This document shows, in pieces, positions 46,795 to 51,051 of a stretch of 51,051 nt of DNA. The stretch is from positions 1-51,051 of the forward strand of contig JADMKQ010000003.1 of the NCBI GenBank assembly GCA_015478735.1, in the 5' to 3' direction. The first letter of the stretch is position 1. The number at the start of each line of letters is the position of its first letter. The notes under the pieces are model-generated. The model worked only from the letters and a program-made list of their open reading frames with translations. It made no database searches and was not told the DNA's origin. The translations under genes and the position numbers were made by a program. This DNA is from Sphingorhabdus sp. Lineage in GTDB: Bacteria > Pseudomonadota > Alphaproteobacteria > Sphingomonadales > Sphingomonadaceae.

Positions 46795-47508
46795 ATGAAC
46801 AGCAGCGAAAAGATCTATTCCGGCAAGACAAAAGACCTGTACGCCCTGGCGAATGACAACATCCTCCTCGTCTTCAAGGACGACGTCACCGGGGGGGAAG
46901 ATGGCGTCATCGACCCGGGTGCCAACGCCGTCATCGGTCAGGTCGAAGGCAAAGGCCGAAAGTCTCTCGCCATGACCGAGCATTTCTTCAAGTGTCTCCA
47001 TGCCGCTGGCATCCCTACCCATCTGGTGCGTCTCGACCTCGAGCAGGCCAGCATGGAAGTCCGTCGTGCCGAGCCCCTGGGCAAGGATATCAGCGGCAAG
47101 GGTGGCCTCGAATTCATCTGCCGCACTCGGCCCTGGGGAAGTTTCCAGCGCCGTTACCAAAATTACATCGGTGAAACTACGGGTGATCTCGACTACCTCG
47201 TCGAGATCACCATCAAGGACGACGAACGCGGTGATCCGCTCATCAACGACGACACCATCGTTGCCCTCGGCCTCCTTAGCCAACAGCACCTCGATCAGGC
47301 CAAGGATCTCACCCGTCAGGTGTGCCGTATCGTCGAGTCAGACCTGGCTGACAAGGGCCTCGGCCTGATCGACATGAAGATCGAAATCGGCTTCGTCGAT
47401 GGCGAGGTCGTGGTTATCGACGAGGTCTCGGCAGATGCGATGCGGGTCATGGACGGCGAAGGCAAAGTGCTGGAACACGGGACGCTGTACGAACAACTGA
47501 TCCGCTAG
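46795..47508 (+). CDS. purC: SAICAR synthetase, divergent type
   Basis: A 237-residue enzyme of purine synthesis (adds aspartate to CAIR). KIYSGKTKDLYALANDN, KDDVTGGEDGVIDPGAN, ICRTRPWGSFQRRYQNY and KDDERGDPLINDDTIVALG follow the PurC pattern. But DPGAN and RPWGS replace the usual forms of proteobacterial PurC (for example RNxAAGS), which suggests another lineage. Codons end in C much more often (CTC, GTC, ATC, GAC) than in guaA next door. ATG 46795 has only a weak ribosome-binding site. A second, native purC probably exists elsewhere in the genome; that cannot be seen here. It ends with its own terminator. Confidence 0.85.
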   Translation: MNSSEKIYSGKTKDLYALANDNILLVFKDDVTGGEDGVIDPGANAVIGQVEGKGRKSLAMTEHFFKCLHAAGIPTHLVRLDLEQASMEVRRAEPLGKDISGKGGLEFICRTRPWGSFQRRYQNYIGETTGDLDYLVEITIKDDERGDPLINDDTIVALGLLSQQHLDQAKDLTRQVCRIVESDLADKGLGLIDMKIEIGFVDGEVVVIDEVSADAMRVMDGEGKVLEHGTLYEQLIR

Positions 47509-47543
47509 GGTGCTGGGGCACAGCTGACAGCATCAACCCCACG

Positions 47544-47574
47544 AAGCCCGCAGTTCATAACTGGGGGCTTTTTT
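47544..47574 (+). terminator. rho-independent terminator of purC
   Basis: AAGCCC-G-CAGTT / AACTG-GG-GGGCTT with a short loop, followed by TTTTTT, 35 bases after the purC stop. Confidence 0.8.
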
Positions 47575-47619
47575 GCGGACTTTGAAAGTACGACATTCAC
47601 GAATGCTGCTATGTGCGTC

Positions 47620-47757
47620 TCAGCGTTCAAGTGCCGAGATGAGTTGAGCCAAGCTGCTGGCGAGGGTTTCAGTCTCGGCCGCTGAGAAGGGGCTGCTTCC
47701 AGCACTTTTGAAGAACAAGTATTGGGTATGGTATTTTTTATGGCATTGCTTGGGTGC
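47620..47757 (-). pseudogene. possible C-terminal remnant of a gene inside the guaA island
   Basis: On the minus strand, 45 codons are open between a TAA (47758-47760) and a TGA (47620-47622). They read ...QYLFFKSAGSSPFSAAETET and then LASSLAQLISALER, with the composition of a real helical protein end. There is no start with a ribosome-binding site, and the frame is closed upstream by several stops in AT-rich DNA. It may be the tail of a lost element gene; not identified. Confidence 0.35.
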
Positions 47758-47804
47758 TTATTTTTAATACACTGATTTTTAAGGTAAAATTCTATCTGTT
47801 GATA

Positions 47805-47819
47805 ATCGAGTGGGAGTGA
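47805..47819 (+). other. attachment-site-like direct repeat, right copy
   Basis: ATCGAGTGGGAGTGA, identical to the guaA 3' end at 46705-46719. Flanking bases differ on both sides apart from a GA at 47801-47802. Confidence 0.65.
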
Positions 47820-47875
47820 TTCTGCTAAATTAAGCAGCCACGCATCCATCTCTTGTTCTTCGCCTGTCTTGCAGA

Positions 47876-47899
47876 GATCCTGAAACCGGTTCAGGATGG
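47876..47899. repeat. palindromic intergenic repeat, second family
   Basis: GATCCTGAA-ACCGG-TTCAGGATGG contains the inverted repeat ATCCTGAA / TTCAGGAT. Repeats of this CCTGAA...TTCAGG type are common in sphingomonad spacers. It lies 43 bp before the MDR oxidoreductase gene. Confidence 0.5.
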
Positions 47900-47941
47900 C
47901 GAGTGAAAAGATAGTCATAGCTGACAAAACAGGAGAATCCC

Positions 47942-48949
47942 ATGAAAGCCATTCAACTTCACGCGCCTGCATCGCTTGATAATCTTAAACTTGTTGATCT
48001 CCCTGATCCTGCGGCGCCCGGTCCGGGTGAAATTGCGGTTCGGCTGCGGGCGTCTTCGCTCAACTATCATGATTATGCGGTGGTGAAAGGCATGATTCCG
48101 ACCGCCGAGAATCGTATTCCGATGTCGGATGGTGCGGGCGAAGTGACGGCGGTTGGTGAGGGCGTGACAGAATTTAAGGTCGGCGACACGGTTGTCTCGA
48201 CCTTCTTCCCCGACTGGCTTGATGGCGGGCCACCAGAGAGCGGCTTTCAGCGAGTGCCCGGTGACGGAATTGACGGCTATGCTTGTGAGCAGGCGGTGGG
48301 GCAGACGACTTCCTGGACCCATGCGCCCAAGGGATATAGCGCGGCAGAGGCGGCGACGCTGACCTGCGCAGGGCTTACGGCCTGGCGCGCGCTCTTCGTT
48401 GATGGCTGCGTGAAGCCCGGCGATACCGTGCTGGTGCAAGGGACTGGCGGCGTGTCGATATTTGCCCTGCAATTTGCCAAGGCGGCTGGGGCGAAGGTCA
48501 TCGCGACATCATCTTCGGATGAAAAACTGGCTCGGCTCAATGATTTGGGCGCAGACCATCTGATCAATTATAAAGAGGTGGAAGCCTGGGGACCGAAGGT
48601 GCTGGAACTGACCGGCGGGGCAGGCGTCGATTGCGTGGTGGAAATTGGCGGCCCCGGAACGCTCGACCAGTCGATGATGGCAACGCGCATCGGCGGTCAT
48701 ATTGCGCTGATCGGTGTGCTGACCGGCTTTGCCGGACCAGTGCAGACCGGACTGTTAATGGGCAAAAACCTGCGGGTACAGGGCCTCACCGTGGGCAGCC
48801 GTGCGCATCAGCTCGACATGATTGCGGCCATCGAGGTCAATGGCATCAAGCCGGTTCTCGACAAGCATTTCCCGCTGGCTGATTTGGCCGATGCATTCCG
48901 GCATCAGGAATCGGGTGCGCATTTTGGCAAGATCATTGTGGATATCTGA
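47942..48949 (+). CDS. zinc-free MDR family NAD(P)-dependent alcohol dehydrogenase / quinone reductase
   Basis: A 335-residue medium-chain dehydrogenase/reductase. The N-terminal GroES-like domain includes RASSLNYHDYAVVKG, the position where zinc enzymes have a catalytic cysteine; here it is missing, and there is no four-cysteine lobe, so it is likely zinc-free. The Rossmann domain has VLVQGTGGVSIFALQFAKAAGAKVIATSSSDEKL, where the S residues after the strand suit NADPH. Substrate unknown. ACAGGAGAATCCC gives GGAG 7 bases before ATG. It lies just right of the guaA island. Confidence 0.85.
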   Translation: MKAIQLHAPASLDNLKLVDLPDPAAPGPGEIAVRLRASSLNYHDYAVVKGMIPTAENRIPMSDGAGEVTAVGEGVTEFKVGDTVVSTFFPDWLDGGPPESGFQRVPGDGIDGYACEQAVGQTTSWTHAPKGYSAAEAATLTCAGLTAWRALFVDGCVKPGDTVLVQGTGGVSIFALQFAKAAGAKVIATSSSDEKLARLNDLGADHLINYKEVEAWGPKVLELTGGAGVDCVVEIGGPGTLDQSMMATRIGGHIALIGVLTGFAGPVQTGLLMGKNLRVQGLTVGSRAHQLDMIAAIEVNGIKPVLDKHFPLADLADAFRHQESGAHFGKIIVDI

Positions 48950-49106
48950 TCGCTTTCCGGCGGAATGACGTGGGGCGCGTGGATTAGCTTCGCCGCCCCG
49001 ACACATGCTCGACATGACTAAGCCAGGAAGCATCAATAGGCTTTGCAACCTGAGCATATCTGGCCTATTCAGTCGGAAAGACAATCTGCACATTCCGGAG
49101 GTTTAT

Positions 49107-49163
49107 GTGACCTATGTCCGCACAGTGGCATGTGTCTCTGGTTTGCTGCATATTCAAAACTAG
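49107..49163 (+). CDS. possible 18-residue upstream peptide
   Basis: A GTG at 49107 with an excellent CCGGAGG 5-6 bases upstream opens 18 codons (MTYVRTVACVSGLLHIQN) that end at a TAG 10 bp before the start of the Spx/ArsC-family gene. It could be a leader peptide. It is short and uses GTG, so it may be chance. Confidence 0.25.
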   Translation: MTYVRTVACVSGLLHIQN

Positions 49164-49173
49164 GATGAAGACA

Positions 49174-49542
49174 ATGAGTAACGAAACGAAAATGTATGGC
49201 ATCTCCAATTGCGACACGATCAAGAAAGCGCGCAACTGGATGGAGAAAAACGGCATTAATTACGCTTTCCATGACTATAAGAAATCCGGCATTACCAAGG
49301 ACAAGCTGGAAGAGTGGGTGATGCAGGTCGGCTGGGAACCGCTGTTGAACAAGCGCGGCACGACGTTCAAAAAGCTGCCGGACATGGTGAAGGAAAATGT
49401 TAGCGAAGACACCGCGATCATGCTGATGCAGGAAAATCCCAGCATGATTAAGCGCCCGGTTCTGGAGCATGGTGACGAACTGGTCGTCGGTTTCAAGGCC
49501 GCAGATTATGAAGCGGTCGGACTAACCGCGCGCAACGGATAG
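49174..49542 (+). CDS. Spx/ArsC family protein, YffB-like reductase
   Basis: A 122-residue thioredoxin-fold protein. The N-terminal motif KMYGISNCDTIKKARNWMEK has the single conserved cysteine of the YffB/ArsC-like group, and INYAFHDYKKSGITKDKLEEW and MIKRPVLEHGDELVVGF complete the pattern. The three ArsC arginines are not all obvious, so a glutathione-dependent reductase of unknown substrate is more likely than arsenate reductase. ATG 49174 is preferred with AGGA about 8 bases before it; ATG 49165 is possible. Confidence 0.85.
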   Translation: MSNETKMYGISNCDTIKKARNWMEKNGINYAFHDYKKSGITKDKLEEWVMQVGWEPLLNKRGTTFKKLPDMVKENVSEDTAIMLMQENPSMIKRPVLEHGDELVVGFKAADYEAVGLTARNG

Positions 49543-49569
49543 ATAGCTGGCGGTTAGGGAAGGGATGTG

Positions 49570-50670
49570 ATGCAGCGGTTTTTCCTGATCCTGTTTCTTG
49601 TGACGGGAACAACCGCCTGCAACATGCAAAGCCGCGCTAATGATGGACCAGCACAATCGATGCCGACATTAACCGGAGAGCCGCCCATCATCATCGCGCA
49701 TCGCGGCGCGAGCGGCAATGTTATCGAACATACGCTGGAAGCCTATCAGCGCGGGATTGATCTGGGCGCTGATTTTATCGAGCCTGATCTGGTCCTGACA
49801 AAAGACGGGGTTCTGGTCGCTCGCCATGAGAATGAGATTAGCGAGACGACAAATGTCGCGGACAAGCCGGAATTTGCGGACCGCAAAACGACCAAGGCCA
49901 TTGACGGATCGGACCATAGCGGCTGGTTTACCGAGGATTTCACGCTCGCCGAATTAAAAACCCTGCGCGCCAAGGAACGGCTGCCAGACATAAGGGCCGC
50001 GAATACAGCCGATGACGGGAAGTTTGAAATCCCGACCTTTGAAGAAGTGCTGCAACTCATCAAGGCGCATGAGGAAAAGACCGGCAAGCGCGTGGGCGTG
50101 TATCCCGAAACCAAGCACCCGTCCTATTTCGCCTCAATCGGTCTGTCGCATGAAAAGCCAATGCTGGAACTGCTTGCAAAATATGGCTTTGCAGGCGCGG
50201 CCGACCCCGTTTTCATCCAGTCATTTGAAGTCGGCAATTTACGCGCACTCGACAAGATAACCGACATCCGGCTGGTGCAGCTTGTTTCCGAGCGGGGCGG
50301 GCCAGCAGATATGCCGGACCTTGATTATGCGGATATGCTGACAGCAGACGGGCTGGCAGAAATCGCAAGCTATGCAGATGGCATCGGACCGGCCAAGGAT
50401 CTGGTCATCGCGCGCTCGCTGCTCGGCTATCTGGGCGAGCCAACCGGTCTGGTTGCCGCGGCGCACAAGGCTGGTCTGGCCGTGCATCCCTGGACATTCC
50501 GGGCGGAAAATGCCTTTTTGCCCAAGGATTTCCAGAAGGGCGGTTCAGCATCTGACACCGGAGATATGAAAGCGGAGATCGGCGCGTTTCTGGCTACCGG
50601 GATTGATGGTTTTTTCAGCGATAATCCGCGCGAAGCCGTTTCCGCTGCCCGGCAATATTCGGACAAATGA
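49570..50670 (+). CDS. glycerophosphodiester phosphodiesterase, lipoprotein
   Basis: A 366-residue GlpQ-type enzyme that releases glycerol 3-phosphate from glycerophosphodiesters. The signal MQRFFLILFLVTGTTAC makes it a lipoprotein (C17). Catalytic residues are readable: H44 and R45 in AHRGASG, E71 and D73 in EPD, and H86 in ARHEN. The C-terminal HPWTFRAENAFL block is typical of periplasmic GlpQ. ATG 49570 has GGAAGGG 5 bases upstream; a GTG one codon earlier exists. It lies 27 bp after the Spx/ArsC-family gene, so they may share a transcript. Presumably periplasmic. Confidence 0.92.
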   Translation: MQRFFLILFLVTGTTACNMQSRANDGPAQSMPTLTGEPPIIIAHRGASGNVIEHTLEAYQRGIDLGADFIEPDLVLTKDGVLVARHENEISETTNVADKPEFADRKTTKAIDGSDHSGWFTEDFTLAELKTLRAKERLPDIRAANTADDGKFEIPTFEEVLQLIKAHEEKTGKRVGVYPETKHPSYFASIGLSHEKPMLELLAKYGFAGAADPVFIQSFEVGNLRALDKITDIRLVQLVSERGGPADMPDLDYADMLTADGLAEIASYADGIGPAKDLVIARSLLGYLGEPTGLVAAAHKAGLAVHPWTFRAENAFLPKDFQKGGSASDTGDMKAEIGAFLATGIDGFFSDNPREAVSAARQYSDK

Positions 50671-50677
50671 CGCACCA

Positions 50678-50698
50678 CGGCGCGGCGGGATTGCGCCG
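50678..50698 (+). terminator. hairpin after the glycerophosphodiesterase gene
   Basis: CGGCGC (50678-50683) / GCGCCG (50693-50698) with a 9-base loop, 7 bases after the stop codon; AT-rich sequence but no real T-run follows. Confidence 0.45.
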
Positions 50699-50785
50699 GC
50701 TAATAAATATTTGATTTTGCGTCTGGAAAATGGTGATTTCATGTTAGTCTGGTTTTAATGTTACCTGGAGGCTATTAGAATATCT

Positions 50786-51051
50786 ATGTCCACGACTTAC
50801 ACACTCGATACGTCAACAAGCCGTGCCAACCCGACGCCGCAGCCGATGAAGCGGCTCTCGGTCCCCAAAATCCAGCGCCGCAAGGTCGATGGCGTGACGG
50901 CAGAGCCCGTGGTGATGCTGACAGCCTATACCGCGCGGATGGCGCAGTTGCTGGACGCGCACTGCGATATGCTGCTCGTTGGTGATTCCCTTGCCCAGGT
51001 GATTTATGGCTTGCCGTCCACGATCCCGGTGACTGTGGATATGATGTGCAA
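50786..51051 (+). CDS. panB: 3-methyl-2-oxobutanoate hydroxymethyltransferase (partial)
   Basis: The first 88 residues of ketopantoate hydroxymethyltransferase, which starts pantothenate and CoA synthesis. The N-terminal [20 protein letters not shown] and [20 protein letters not shown], with the metal- and substrate-binding GDS, are characteristic; the rest lies outside the window. The first about 20 residues are an extra polar stretch compared with many PanB. The nearest Shine-Dalgarno (GGAGG, 50767-50771) is 14 bases from ATG 50786, too far for normal use, so the start is uncertain. Confidence 0.9.
   Translation, partial: MSTTYTLDTSTSRANPTPQPMKRLSVPKIQRRKVDGVTAEPVVMLTAYTARMAQLLDAHCDMLLVGDSLAQVIYGLPSTIPVTVDMMC

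Larger units (their letters stand above)
46720..47819 (+). mobile_element. 1.1 kb remnant of an element integrated at the guaA 3' end
   Basis: The segment is bounded by two identical 15-base copies of the guaA end exactly 1100 bp apart. It holds a purC with C-ending codon preference unlike its neighbours, its own terminator, a short broken reading frame on the minus strand and an AT-rich stretch. There is no integrase, so it would be a deleted or minimal element. The boundaries are seen; the mechanism is inferred. Confidence 0.55.

Noticed and set aside
47505-47972. 155-codon minus-strand frame through the purC-MDR oxidoreductase gap
   Set aside because: It crosses the purC terminator, the right repeat of the island and a palindromic repeat, so it is a chance frame; only the 45-codon frame at 47620-47757 looks like a coding remnant.

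Overview
This window looks like a chromosomal segment of an alphaproteobacterium, most likely a sphingomonad (Sphingomonadaceae). This rests on the ribosomal gene order, the lack of rpsD between rpsK and rpoA, the type of ClpS, phasin, MFS and amidohydrolase proteins, and the moderate GC content. There are no rRNA or tRNA genes, no CRISPR array and no intact transposase.

Left part (1-14,100), mostly housekeeping genes in short runs. On the minus strand lie the start of a TIGR01244-type sulfur transferase (cut by the window edge), recQ and an MFS transporter. On the plus strand follow a very large secreted beta-propeller/amidohydrolase and a small secreted protein. Then come mobA and recF (minus), a two-gene PspC-like envelope-stress unit behind a likely sigma-54 promoter, a CDF zinc exporter and a PilZ protein (plus), and a FrnE-like DsbA-family protein, clpS and a phasin (minus).

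Central part (14,290-37,440), the ribosomal supercluster, all on the plus strand: rpsL-rpsG-fusA-tuf; rpsJ-rplC-rplD-rplW-rplB-rpsS-rplV-rpsC-rplP-rpmC-rpsQ; rplN-rplX-rplE-rpsN-rpsH-rplF-rplR-rpsE-rpmD-rplO-secY-adk; and rpsM-rpsK-rpoA-rplQ. The order is classical. However, a glutamate dehydrogenase, a RimB-like protease and RimK sit between adk and rpsM. RimK ligases add glutamate to ribosomal protein S6, so this looks like a glutamate-supply and ribosome-modification module inside the ribosomal cluster. Several r-proteins carry long low-complexity tails: L3 and S17 acidic, S5 Arg-Gly rich, L15 Lys/Ala rich. Non-coding segments before fusA, tuf, rpsJ, rplC, secY and rpsM hold strong hairpins that may control translation or transcription.

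Right part (37,468-51,051): a prolyl oligopeptidase, a repeat-rich gap, gyrB (minus), a PaaI-type thioesterase, a lipoprotein, an acyl-CoA synthetase and guaA. After guaA comes a 1.1 kb segment with a divergent purC of different codon use. It is flanked by an exact 15-base copy of the guaA 3' end, so it looks like the remnant of an integrated element. It is followed by an MDR-family oxidoreductase, a Spx/ArsC-family protein, a lipoprotein glycerophosphodiesterase and the start of panB.

The observations most worth following are the guaA/purC island scar, the gdhA-rimB-rimK insertion, and the sigma-54 promoter with paired upstream repeats before the PspC-like unit. The phasin operator repeats and the tandem hairpins between tuf and rpsJ come next.
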